Shown in pieces: positions 32,436 to 42,782 of a stretch of 64,000 nt of DNA (within the stretch, counting starts at the first letter, position 1; each line of letters opens with the position of its first letter). Source of the stretch: Bedellia somnulentella (Eukaryota > Arthropoda > Insecta > Lepidoptera > Bedelliidae). The notes below the pieces were generated by a model. It ran no database searches, was not told where the DNA came from, and saw only the letters and a program-made list of their open reading frames with translations. Position numbers and translations under genes: made by a program. The stretch lies in contig OY755171.1 of the NCBI GenBank assembly GCA_963576735.1, positions 3,286,001-3,350,000 of the forward strand, in the 5' to 3' direction.

Positions 32436-33830
32436 GTGATAGTGCCCCTATATAAGGGGAAAGGGTCACGCCAGGTAGCAAAAAACTACCGTGGTATTAG
32501 CCTACTTAGTGTTGTCGGTAAATTGTATGCTAAGGTATTGATTGAAAGAGTGATGAAAGAAACTGATGAGAAAATCTGGGATGTGCAAGCAGGGTTTAGA
32601 AAGGGAATGGGATGTATGGATCAAATCTTCTCCTTAAGGTGCATCACAGAAAAATTCTTAGCAAAGAACCAAAAAGTGTATTGCACCTTCATTGATCTGG
32701 AGAAGGCGTATGATAGGGTAGTAAGAAAGAATTTGTGGGAGGTGTTGTCTAAGTTCGGTTTGGGGAGCCAACATATACGTGCATTGGAGTCACTCTATGA
32801 GGGTTCCAGTGCATGTGTAAGAATAAACGGAGAAAACACGGACTGGTTTGAAATCTCTAGGGGTGTACGTCAGGGTTGTGTAGCTTCTCCGTGGCTTTTC
32901 AATCTGTTCATGGATGACTGTTTGAAAGAACTACGCGAAAGTGATTATGGTCTGAGAATGGAAGGATTCATCATTAAATGCCTCTTATACGCTGACGATC
33001 AAGTATTACTTGCATCAACGGTAAATGAGTTGCAAGAGATGGTGAATATTGCGTGTAAGTCTTTTGAAAGAAAGGGCATGCGAGTGAATGTGGACAAAAC
33101 CAAGACAATGGTTTTCCAGAGAGAGGAAAGTATGACAGAATGTGAGATTACAATAGGTGGCAAGAAAGTGGAACAAGTGAAAGAGTTTGTATATCTGGGA
33201 AGTTTGTTTACAAGGGACGGAAAATGCGAGGAAGATATTGAAAGGAGAGTAAAAAAGGGAAATGCGGTAAATGGAGCCATAAACAGTCTAATGTCGAGCC
33301 AGTTCCTGTCTGAAAAGGCGCGAATGGCAGTTCACAATGCTGTACTGGTTCCTACGCTGATGTATGGTAGTGAATGTTGGGCATGGCAAAAGAGGCATGA
33401 AAGTAGAGTGAATGCAGTGGAAATGAGATCCCTCAGAAGTATATGTAATGTAAGGTTGTGCGACAGAGTGAGAAATAGTGTAATTCGTGAACGTTTAGGT
33501 GTGAAAGATGACGTAGTGTGCAAGATAGAGAAAGGAATGTTAAGGTGGTTTGGGCACATAGAGAGGATGAATGACAGTAAATTGGTGAAAGAGATCTATA
33601 GAGCCAACGTGGAAGGTAATGTGAGTAGAGGACGACCACGGAGAACACACTTGGACCAAATTGAGAGTGTGCTCAAAAAGGCTGGCGTCCGAAGTATGAA
33701 GAATAAAAGAGCATGTATGAAAAGATTGATGGATGTAAACGAAGCTAGAGAGGTTTGTCAGGATCGTACAAAGTGGCGATCGATAGTCTCTGCCTACCCC
33801 AATGGGAACAATGGGCGTGAGTATAAGTAA
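32436..33830 (+). CDS. RTE-A polyprotein, reverse transcriptase and C-terminus
   Basis: 464 codons, one frame from the preceding CDS by the 4-base insertion. RT motifs in order: KNYRGISLLSV (residues 16-26), CTFIDLEKAYDRV (83-95, first catalytic Asp), RGVRQGCVASPWLFNLF (142-158), LLYADDQVLLA (184-194, YADD centre). The C-terminal part has YGSECWAWQ, EKGMLRWFGHI, RGRPRRTHLDQIE and WRSIVSAYPNGN, shared with all truncated copies. No stop or further frameshift. The listed start is a GTG inside the domain, not a real initiation site. Confidence 0.9.
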   Translation: MIVPLYKGKGSRQVAKNYRGISLLSVVGKLYAKVLIERVMKETDEKIWDVQAGFRKGMGCMDQIFSLRCITEKFLAKNQKVYCTFIDLEKAYDRVVRKNLWEVLSKFGLGSQHIRALESLYEGSSACVRINGENTDWFEISRGVRQGCVASPWLFNLFMDDCLKELRESDYGLRMEGFIIKCLLYADDQVLLASTVNELQEMVNIACKSFERKGMRVNVDKTKTMVFQREESMTECEITIGGKKVEQVKEFVYLGSLFTRDGKCEEDIERRVKKGNAVNGAINSLMSSQFLSEKARMAVHNAVLVPTLMYGSECWAWQKRHESRVNAVEMRSLRSICNVRLCDRVRNSVIRERLGVKDDVVCKIEKGMLRWFGHIERMNDSKLVKEIYRANVEGNVSRGRPRRTHLDQIESVLKKAGVRSMKNKRACMKRLMDVNEAREVCQDRTKWRSIVSAYPNGNNGREYK

Positions 33831-33858
33831 GTAAGTAAGTAAGTTACAGGAAATAGAC

Positions 33859-35948
33859 TGGAACCTCATTATATCACTTCATAGTGTAAATGAAAAAGTA
33901 AATACTTTTACCCAATTAATAACATCGTTGTTTGACAAGCATGCACCGCTTAAGACAATCACTATAAAGGAAAAAAGATTGCCGTGGCATACGGATACTA
34001 TAAGACTTATGATAAAATTGCGAAACCGAGCACATGCTAGATGTAAAAAAACTAAAAAGGCAGCACATATTCAATATTATAAAAGTTTTAAAAAAATAAT
34101 TATACAATCTTTATACCACGAGAAAACAGCTTATTTCAAAAATAAGATCAACCTTAATATTAAAAACTCTAAAGAACTATGGAAAATCTTAAAGCTACTG
34201 TGCTCCAAACTCATGATTTTAAAAGTCTTCCCAATCATTTAAATACACCAGATCTTATTAAATAACACTTTTTGACCGTCCCAGGAAATATTTACGAAAA
34301 TTCATCCAAGCTCAAATATTATAACTCCAATAGATTCTCCTCATCAATATTTGAAATCAATCAGGTGACATCTAATAATACCTTAAAAATTTTACAAAAC
34401 TTGCAATCTAATGCGCAGGGCATTGACCGTTTGTCTTTAAACATGATTTTTATGACCTTGGCCATAACAGTAGATGCTATAGTAAGTATTGTCAACTCTT
34501 CTATAGCGTCCGCAACATTCCCCGATTTATGGAAAACAGCTATTGTTCGTCCGACACCTAAGACTTTAAACCCCACACTAGTTTCTGAACTTCGACCGAT
34601 AAGTCTTATAACATGCTTGTCCAAGATACTAGAGAAAGTGATAACATTACAACTAACGGAATATCTTGAGAGGAATAACATTCTACCCGTCTTGCAATCT
34701 GGTTTCAGGAAAAAAAGAAGCACCACAACAGCCTTACTAGATGTAGTTGACAATATCTTGACAGAACAAGACAGGGGTAAAGGAACTATTCTCACGCTAC
34801 TAGACTTTACTAGAGCCTTTGATTGCATGAATATAGACCTTGCACTATCCAAAATGTTATACTATGGATTTTCCCAGAACACAATAGAACTATTCAGAAG
34901 TTACTTAACTAATAGAATGCAAATAGTCGAATTAAATAAAAGTGATGGATCCATTTCTTCGTCTGATGCATGTCCTATTACCCGAGGTGTCCCGCAAGGT
35001 TCTATTTTAGGGCCAATACTTTTTATTATGTACTGTGCAGACTTGGTTAATTGTATAAAAAATTGTAGCTATCATATCTATGCTGACGATGTTCAATTAT
35101 ATTTATCTTTTAAGGCAGAAGATACAGAAAACGCAATCCATTCTATTAACACTGACTTAGCTAGAATTGTTAACTGGTGTGAAGACAATACGCTCGTACT
35201 TAATCCCAAAAAATCAAAATTCTTAGTCTTGGGAAGTAAAGAGCAGATCCGTATAATTTCATCTTATGATCCGCAAGTTAAAATCAATAACAGCTTGGTA
35301 GAACGTGTTTATGAGGCTCGTAATCTGGGTATTTTAATGGATTGCAACCTTAGGTTTGAAAAACATGTCTTACAACTAGTTACTAATTGTTTTTACAGAT
35401 TGAAAATTTTATACAAAATACGTGAATTTCTTAGCGAGGAACTCCGGATTAGTTTGTGTGAGTCACTAATATTGTCAAAATTAAATTATGGTGATGCCGT
35501 TACTGGTCCTAGACTCCTTTCCACCTCTTCAAAACAGTTGCAGAGAGTGCAAAATGCGTGTGCGCGTTTCTGTTTTAATATTCCCCCTAGATCACACGTC
35601 ACGCCATTCTTGAACAAGAGCAGACTATTAAAAATGGACTCACGTCGAAAGCTGCACTTGGCTACGCTGCTGTTTGGACTGGTGAAGGGTGGGGAACCAA
35701 GTTACCTACACCACAAACTAAAATGGCTTGGTGAAAGTAATAAATACCACACGCGAGCTGCTTCTAATGTCCTGGAAGTTCCCCGACACCGCAGTTCTGC
35801 ATTTCGTGGAAGTTTTAAGTACGCCGCCACAAAATGCTGGAACAACATCCCTCCACCACTAAGAAGTATAATGAGCGTTAACAGCTTTAAACTTAAATTA
35901 AAGAAATATTTATTAAACATACAATTAAACGGCGGCCAAAACTTTTAG
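33859..35948 (+). pseudogene. L-A ORF2 reverse transcriptase, two breaks
   Basis: The reading resumes with LEPHYITS-like text after the second target copy and continues to LFDKHAPLKTITIKEKRL. A one-base loss near 34182 shifts the frame, and a TAA at 34263-34265 interrupts the segment before HFLTVPGNIYENS. From 34272 the frame is open to 35948: RPISLITCLSKILEK, LLDFTRAFDCMN (catalytic Asp), RGVPQGSILGP, HIYADDVQLYL (YADD) and the C-terminal LQRVQNACARFCF and WNNIPPPLR. L-A is thus dead through at least two lesions besides the RTE insertion, and older than RTE-A. Confidence 0.85.
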
Positions 35949-36315
35949 TACTTTTAGTCGAGTATTGCATATAATAGTGTTATTTATATATATATATGGT
36001 ATGTATGTACAATTTATATAATTATTACATTATTTATTGACTATTTACTCATACTTATTTTAATTTTCGAAATTATATATATTACATATATATAATATAT
36101 TATAGTTAATGGATTTATCTGACCTAAATCTTAGTAGGGTTTTTTATTTTTTATTTTTTATTCAAAATTTTGATAATTATTGACTCAGAAATAAGTGAAA
36201 ATATGTTTGTTTGTTTGGTTGTTCTAACTTGTTTTTAATTTTCTAGTTTATATAAATAGCTGCTGACGTACTGTCAACACCATGTAGGGCTCATAATGAA
36301 AACCAGTTCTGATTT

Positions 36316-36452
36316 TGTGTATATTTTGTGATGGGGCTCCATTCGCATCTCCCAAAAACGGCTTAAAAAGCCCCAATACCCTTAGCTGCCTTTTACTAAC
36401 AACAACGGGAAGATATGGGGTAGTGCTATTCGAAGCTGACACTACACAGTTT
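36316..36452 (-). mobile_element. S1 fragment
   Basis: The words gatggggctccattcgcatc, aaagccccaatacccttagc and gggtagtgctattcgaagc give S1 order on the minus strand. The tail half is missing or highly diverged. Confidence 0.65.
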
Positions 36453-36627
36453 ACCTGGGCGTGTACGGAGGTTTTGTCTAAAGTAATGATAGCTTTTCTG
36501 TGTTTTGAGCATAAATGCCTATTGGAATAGTGGGATTTCTTCGTATCATTTCATGCCATGTAATAAAGTTGAGTTGTTGTTTAAGTGTTTCATAAAAAAC
36601 TCAGTTAGGTGAGGCTGAATTGACTTA

Positions 36628-36755
36628 CATATAGTCGTATCATTCATTCCCACTGTGGTAGCTAGAGACTATCAATCGCCCCTTCTCACGATCTAGGAAA
36701 ACCCCTTGTTTCCGTCTTCTTTATAAATTCTTATGCTCTTATATTTTTGTCAATA
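36628..36755 (-). mobile_element. RTE-A 3' fragment
   Basis: The text cattcattcccactgtggta, gctagagactatcaatcgcc and tcttatgctcttatattttt follows the RTE-A end, diverged by many substitutions. Confidence 0.6.
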
Positions 36756-37740
36756 TTTTCCTTGTGTTTCAGATACGTTCCTGAAAGTAGACTATCTGGT
36801 AAGTTTTTACTGTATTAATTTCGTTAAAGTTTAGGTGTTAAAAGCATAGATTTTAAGAGAACATATATTCAACATACTAATTATATAATTGATAGGCTTC
36901 GTAACCCCTTTAAGATAACATTTCGTAGGTTGTGTGCCTAAATTATGGACGCGAAGAGTTGAATATAAGGGCGACTTCCGGTGAGGTTCAAAATTTCGTC
37001 TGAATTACAATTTTAGGCTGAAAGGATTATATTCAGACAGAATATAAATCCTGCGTGTTAGTCTACGCTTTGTTTAATTAGTTCTCGTATGTGTAGAATT
37101 ATTACATAGCTTAAGGTTATATAACAAGAAGTCTAGTTACTAAAGGAGTATATCTAACCATATGTTTTAAATTTAACAAATTACCTACCGTCGGTTTGAA
37201 AAGATGTTCTCTAAAGTCTCTGTTTCAAATATTCTTAAAAAACTTGTTACCTATTGAAAAGTGTTGTATTTTTAAGTTAAAACTGTTCGTGTATATCGAT
37301 TTATCGGTCAATCAGTGTTTTTGTGCTATATCAACCCCGGCAAAAAGCTGAATAAATGTGGTGCAGTGGATTGTGAAAAAAGTTGATATTACCACTTAAT
37401 AGTATTACCTCTTTAGTACAAGGACTTCTTACGTCAAAGTGAAATAGTTTTTATGTGAATTTAGTTAAAAATTTACGATATAAAACAAATCATTCTTAAA
37501 ATATGTGATTATAGGTTATAAATAAGTGACGGTTATCTTTTGAAGAACTAATATTTTGGCTACTCGCTGCTAGATGTCACTAGTACAACATCGAAAGTAT
37601 TTACATGTACATTTTAAGATGGTGTGTTTCTAAATTAAGTTGAAACTGCTACTAACCATTAGAGGTCACTCCGCTCAACAATTTAAAAGGATTAATTTGG
37701 TTGGATAACATTTCTAGAGTTTCATGATTCACTTGTTACA

Positions 37741-39315
37741 ATGAGCTCAGAAAACGACTTGTTTTGTTTTAAATGTAGAAAGGAAACTAAAAGAAATAAT
37801 TGTATAAGGTGTTTTGAATGCAAAAAATACTTTGATTTAGATTGTGGGAACATATCCGTTAAACGATTTTGTTTGATGACGAAAGAGCATAAAACCAACT
37901 GGAAATGTGACGACTGTATTGAATCGAGGAAAAAATACCACCATATAAACGAAATTTATAACAATCCCGTTCCAACTACAAGTACTGAGGATGTAAGAGT
38001 AAAGACAAAATTTCAAGAAAACATTACTAATGCTGAGGCGACATGTACATCATTAAATTCAAGCCTTTCGGACAATCTGATGTATAATTCCGTGGAAATA
38101 TTAGATTTATCCACGAAAAGCCTGCCAGAGAATACTTCTGCGAACCTTTCAGTGCTAAACGAATTGCAGCAAAACGTTGTTGAATATCAAAAAGAATTAA
38201 ACATAGCCCAAAAAGTAATTTCAACCCTTAATTATGAAATATCACAACTTAAAGAAGAATTGAATCAAAAGAATAAAACTATAACTCTTCTGAAAAAAAC
38301 ATCCGACATTTCAACAATACATTTGTCTAGTGAAAATAAATCAGCGACCCCAGTATTAAACACCAACTTAAGACCTAGTATGGAAACCCCTAAATGTTCG
38401 CCAATTATTGGTGAAAACTCAAAATTCCAATTTAATAAGACTCCTGCACATATTAAAAAAACCACAAGGCTAGCGTCAAGAAAATTACATATCAATAATT
38501 CAGTAGTAGCGACAAACCAACAAAAAAACACATTGAAAGATATTAAAACACCACAAAACTCGATTAAACGGAAGGATATTAATGGAAGAAAACCGAAAAT
38601 CCATATAATTGGTGATCAATTGATAAAAGGATTAGCCAGCGCATTGATATACTCAAGAAGAAGTACATGGAATGATGTATATTCGGTGATATCGACAACG
38701 AAACCAAATGCAACGGCGTCAACTATTTTATCAGACATTTATAAACTCAACCGTGTACTAAAGAAAGAAGATATTGTTGTAATTGGTGTGGGATCAAATG
38801 AGAAAGACCTGAACATTTTGTTGACTACTCTAACAAGTGCCATAAGTTGTTTAAAAAATAATAAAGTGTTTGTAATCAGTGTATCTTCAAATAAATATAT
38901 AGCGCCTAAAACAATAAACAGTTACATACTATCACATATCAAAGAATATAAGAATTGTAAGTTTATTGATGTTAGTAATTTAAACCGACAGAACTACATA
39001 TATGGAGGAAAAAATAACATATTAAAAAATACATTGTTTAAATTAAATATAGAAATAGATTATATAAATTATCAAAAATCATATTTATGTAATATAAATA
39101 AAATAATAAAGGAGCAAACTTCAACATCAAAATGTAAAACATACAAGAAAGGCACTATACCGTTTTACTTTCCTCCAAAAAATAGGAACAGTGTTAAAGT
39201 TAATGATATATGTGATAATGTTAAATTTAAGAAAGGCACAATTCCTTATTATTTTAAGGTATCAAACAAAAGTAAGCAAGAACCAACTACTTTTTTAGAG
39301 AAGAATATCGGGTAA
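37741..39315 (+). CDS. CR1 ORF1 protein: PHD-like zinc finger, coiled coil, esterase-like domain
   Basis: 524 codons from ATG. Residues 9-59 form a PHD-type cysteine array (C9, C12, C21, C24, C35, and WKCDDC at 54-59). A heptad-rich segment lies at about 145-190 (QQNVVEYQKELNIAQKV and following). A domain beginning KPKIHIIGDQLIKGL near 283 and containing VVIGVGSNEKD near 345 resembles the SGNH-hydrolase-like domain of CR1 ORF1 proteins, but the usual catalytic Ser after G-D is Gln. The C-terminal region has two related KKGTIP.YF segments. ORF1 proteins bind element RNA. The frame is intact, so the copy is fairly recent. Confidence 0.85.
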   Translation: MSSENDLFCFKCRKETKRNNCIRCFECKKYFDLDCGNISVKRFCLMTKEHKTNWKCDDCIESRKKYHHINEIYNNPVPTTSTEDVRVKTKFQENITNAEATCTSLNSSLSDNLMYNSVEILDLSTKSLPENTSANLSVLNELQQNVVEYQKELNIAQKVISTLNYEISQLKEELNQKNKTITLLKKTSDISTIHLSSENKSATPVLNTNLRPSMETPKCSPIIGENSKFQFNKTPAHIKKTTRLASRKLHINNSVVATNQQKNTLKDIKTPQNSIKRKDINGRKPKIHIIGDQLIKGLASALIYSRRSTWNDVYSVISTTKPNATASTILSDIYKLNRVLKKEDIVVIGVGSNEKDLNILLTTLTSAISCLKNNKVFVISVSSNKYIAPKTINSYILSHIKEYKNCKFIDVSNLNRQNYIYGGKNNILKNTLFKLNIEIDYINYQKSYLCNINKIIKEQTSTSKCKTYKKGTIPFYFPPKNRNSVKVNDICDNVKFKKGTIPYYFKVSNKSKQEPTTFLEKNIG

Positions 39316-39344
39316 GTGACTTTAAAGATACTCATACTTTAGTA

Positions 39345-41104
39345 ATACTCCATCAAAATGTTGGAGGTTTTTTGTCAAAGAAAGATTTATTCGAAATTAC
39401 TTTAACAGATTTGAATGTGGAGGTGGATGTTATTTGCCTGTCTGAGACATTTATAAAAAAAGGTAATGAGACGTTGATGCAGTTAAAAAATTACACATGC
39501 GTTGCATCTTTTTGTCGAAATAAAAATAGAGGGGGCGTTAGTATTTTGATATCTAAACAAATAAAAACAAAATTGATCTCTACTGTTAGAGACTTAAGTG
39601 AAGAATTTGTTTTTGAATGTTGTGGCGTAGAGCTACCGGATTATAACTGTATTATTATTTGTGTATACAGAACTCCTGCATCAGATATATCCCATTTTTT
39701 TAATAAATTTGAATTACTTTTATATAGGATTCGTCTTTTAATAAATAAAAAGAAAATTATAATTACCGGTGATTTAAACATCGACACATTAAAGTTAACT
39801 AAATGGTCGACAGAACTTAAAAATGTAACACAACGCTATAATTTAATTATTCATACAAATACTCCGACGCGTCGTAACGCTTGCATAGATCATCTAATAA
39901 GTAACATTACGAATGCAATTCCTAAAATTGCAGAGCTAGGAATTTCCGATCACGAAACTGCCCAAATACTAAGTATACCTATTTTACATAAACCTAAAAT
40001 GTTACAATGCTGGTACATTTCAAAAAGGGACTATGATAAGGATAATTTAAGAAAATTTAATGAATGTTTAGAAAATCTACCCTGGAAGGACATCTATCAT
40101 GAAAGCAATATTGAATATGCATTTAAACAATTTCATGACACTTTATTACTTTTCTACAATCTTTGTTTTCCTGTGATAAAAATTAAAGTAAATAACAAAA
40201 ACAGTAAACGGTCTCATTGGATAACTAAAGGAATAAAAAGATCATGTCATACAAAAAGGAATCTTAGATTAAAATATTATAAACAAAATACTTATGAAAA
40301 CAAAGTAAAATTTAAAAGATATAATAGCTTACTTAGATCCTGCATAAATAAATTACAGAAGCAGAAAAACTTAAAGTACATTGAAAATTCAAGTAACAAA
40401 TGTAGAGCCGCTTGGAATTTAATACAGAACAAACATACTTGTTCTTCGCCTCGTAAAGGAATTGAACAATTAAACTTAGGCGGTAGAGTAACGAGTGACC
40501 CAAACGAAATAGCCTCTGCATTTAACACCTACTTCATATCTTCTAGATCTCAAAATGCCAGCAACATTAATTACAGAGCGGCTACACAACATATTAAGGT
40601 CCAATTAACTAGTATTTTTCTTACACCCTGTGATCAATCGGAAATACTAAAGTCCATATTACTTTTAAAAAATACGAACTCGACTGGCTACGATGAGTTT
40701 AGTACAAAGATATTTAAATCTAGTGCACAACACCTGACGCTAGTATTGGAAAAATTAGTTAATAAATGTTTCGAACAAGGTATTTTCCCAAGTTGTCTAA
40801 AAGTTTCTGTGATTAAACCATTATTTAAAAAAGATGATCCTGAAGACATAAGTAAATATCGCCCAATAACATTAATTTCGGTTCTATCTAAATTAATAGA
40901 AAAGCTGATTTATAGTAGGATAACACAGTATTTTAACAAATATAATGTGATAAGAAAAGAACAACATGGGTTTCAAAAGGGAAAGTCCACAACATCTGCT
41001 TGTGTCGAATTAGTTAGCACGGTATGTGAAAATGTTGACAAAAAAATCCCTACAGTTGGTCTTCTCTTTGACATGAAAAAAGCGTTTGAAAATGTAGAGA
41101 AATC
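39345..41104 (+). pseudogene. CR1 ORF2, endonuclease and first RT part
   Basis: The frame is open from upstream of 39315, overlapping the ORF1 end, and starts recognisably at HQNVGGFLSKKDLF; no ATG is near, so re-initiation or frameshift is likely. Endonuclease motifs: VICLSETFI, NRGGVSILI, ICVYRTP, ITGDLNID, NACIDHLIS and GISDHETAQ, all catalytic positions present. The RT begins with NTNSTGYDEFSTKIF, ISKYRPITLISVLSK, HGFQKGKSTTSAC and LLFDMKKAFENV (first catalytic Asp), then is broken by the L-B insertion after 41104. Confidence 0.9.
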
Positions 41105-41117
41105 TTTTTTATTTTAT

Positions 41118-42769
41118 TGTAACTTTGGCTCCATATTTAGCAGATATATTTAATGAATGTATAAGAAATAAAATCTTTCCAAATCTCATGAAGCATAGTA
41201 AAATTGTACCACTTCTTAAATCCGGAGGAGATAAAATTAGTCCTGATGGTTATAGACCCATATCAATTCTGCCAGTTTTAAGTAAAATATTCGAAAAACT
41301 AATGTTCAATCAAATGCTTTTGCATTTCGCTTCAAACAAATTGTTTCATCCAAAACAATTTGGCTTTACGAAGGGCCGCTCTACCACCGATGCAGGCGTT
41401 GCCTTAATGAAACACATTTTTGATTCGTGGGAACGCAAAAATGATGCTATTGGTTTGTTTTGCGATCTTACAAAGGCATTTGATTGTGCAGATCATGAAA
41501 TCCTTTTTATTAAATTAGAACATTATGGCATACAAGGTGACGCACTTAAATTAATAAAGTCTTACTTTTCGGATCGGATACAGAAAGTGCAAATCAATAA
41601 TGCAATATCACCTGGAACTCATGTAAAAATGGGTGTTCCGCAGGGTTCTATTTTGGGCCCATTTTTATTTTTAGTTTATATTAATGATTTGCCGTTCATG
41701 GTCGAGAAAATGTCCGAGATAGTGTTATTTGCTGATGATACTTCTTTAGTATTTGACGTTGAAAGAAATAATCAGAATATTGACGAGGTGAATAACACGG
41801 TTTCACAGATTCAAACATGGTTTGCTTCCAATAATCTTGTACTGAATGGTAAAAAAACCATATGCATTAAATTTGTATTACCTAATGTTAGGTGCGTTGA
41901 TAACGAAATAATTTTAAATAATGAAAAGTTAGTATTTTCGGATAACACAGTTTTCTTAGGGATAACTCTGGACTCCAAGCTCCAATGGGGACCCCACATT
42001 AGCTCACTAGCTGGCAGGCTAAGTAGTGCTGCATATGCCGTTAGGAAAATAAGACATTTGACAGATGTACAGACAGCTCGATTAGTTTATTACAGCTATT
42101 TTCATAGTGTAATGTCTTACGGTATTTTACTCTGGGGCAGAGCAGCTGATGTTGGTTCCATATTTATTCTCCAAAAGAGAGCAATAAGAGCTATATACAA
42201 TTTGAGATCCCGAGATTCCCTGAGGGAATTGTTTAAAACAATAAATATAATGACACTGCCATGTCAATATATTTATGAAAATATTATGTATGTAAGAAAG
42301 AATCAGGCCTCTTTTGTGAAAAATTGTGACAGACATATTCGAAACCTGAGAGACAACAATAAAATATCAGTACCAAAATACAGATTGTCAAAAGTAAATA
42401 CATCTTTCATGGGGTTATGCGTAAAAATGTATAATAAAATACCTGAGGACATTTTAAATTTAACAGAAACAAAATTCAAAGCAGCAGTTAAAAAAAATCT
42501 TAGTTCGAAAGCCTATTACAATGTCAATGATTACATTAATGATGAAGTGGCTTGGTGTCATCAGGGCTCTGTGCAGGATGTTTCCGGGCTAACACCAAAA
42601 TTGTAATGGACGTTAAAAAAAGATGTGTGTTGACGAGTTTCTTACGGGTTCTTCTCTCAACAAAACACCTTCCGAATCCGAAGTAAACTTAGTATTAAGT
42701 TAAAATTTGACGTTCAAAAAACAAAGATTTATCTTTTTATTTTGAAATAAATGATTATTTTATTTTTTA
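41118..42769 (+). mobile_element. L-B: 5'-truncated LINE nested in CR1 ORF2
   Basis: L-B begins tgtaactttggctccat, inside an RT domain, and ends in a (TTTTTAT)-like tail. The word ttttttattttat flanks it at 41105-41117 and 42770-42782, but because the target and tail are both T-rich the exact duplication length is uncertain. Confidence 0.85.
41125..42606 (+). CDS. L-B reverse transcriptase, 5'-truncated but open
   Basis: 493 codons with no stop. It enters at LAPYLADIFNECI and has all RT palm motifs: YRPISILPVLSKIFE, FGFTKGRSTTDAGV, LFCDLTKAFDCADHE (catalytic Asp), GVPQGSILGPFLF, VLFADDTSLVF (FADD), then FLGITLDSKLQWGPH and the C-terminal ILQKRAIRAIYNLRS. The endonuclease and ORF1 are missing through truncation, and the first codon is not a natural start. 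It belongs to the CR1/Jockey supergroup but differs from the CR1 host. The lack of decay over 1.5 kb means it inserted recently. Confidence 0.9.
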   Translation: MAPYLADIFNECIRNKIFPNLMKHSKIVPLLKSGGDKISPDGYRPISILPVLSKIFEKLMFNQMLLHFASNKLFHPKQFGFTKGRSTTDAGVALMKHIFDSWERKNDAIGLFCDLTKAFDCADHEILFIKLEHYGIQGDALKLIKSYFSDRIQKVQINNAISPGTHVKMGVPQGSILGPFLFLVYINDLPFMVEKMSEIVLFADDTSLVFDVERNNQNIDEVNNTVSQIQTWFASNNLVLNGKKTICIKFVLPNVRCVDNEIILNNEKLVFSDNTVFLGITLDSKLQWGPHISSLAGRLSSAAYAVRKIRHLTDVQTARLVYYSYFHSVMSYGILLWGRAADVGSIFILQKRAIRAIYNLRSRDSLRELFKTINIMTLPCQYIYENIMYVRKNQASFVKNCDRHIRNLRDNNKISVPKYRLSKVNTSFMGLCVKMYNKIPEDILNLTETKFKAAVKKNLSSKAYYNVNDYINDEVAWCHQGSVQDVSGLTPKL

Positions 42770-42782
42770 TTTTTTATTTTAT

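Larger units (their letters stand above)
30802..33843 (+). mobile_element. RTE-A: near-complete RTE retrotransposon, 15-bp TSD
   Basis: The insertion is exactly bounded by ttacaggaaatagac at 30787-30801 and 33844-33858. It begins ccgctttagtacgatgaatg, codes for one endonuclease-reverse transcriptase polyprotein, and ends gtgagtataagtaagtaagt, a short tandem tail in place of poly(A), as RTE elements do. About a dozen truncated relatives are in this window. The 5' end probably lacks little: the coding start reads TMNVCGG where related proteins have T-W-N-V, so the true start may be upstream in longer copies. Confidence 0.9.
29204..36160 (+). mobile_element. L-A: decayed LINE hosting a nested RTE
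   Basis: The element starts 5'-truncated in ORF1 at about 29204, has an A/T-rich linker (29579-30060), ORF2 endonuclease (30061-30801), the RTE-A insertion, then the rest of ORF2 (33859-35948) and a 3' end near a ttttttattttttatttttt run (36140-36160). The two ORF2 parts belong together, since the 15-bp word ttacaggaaatagac repeats at both junctions. Confidence 0.85.

Noticed and set aside
34361..34852. 163-codon minus-strand frame
   Set aside because: Antisense shadow of the L-A reverse transcriptase.
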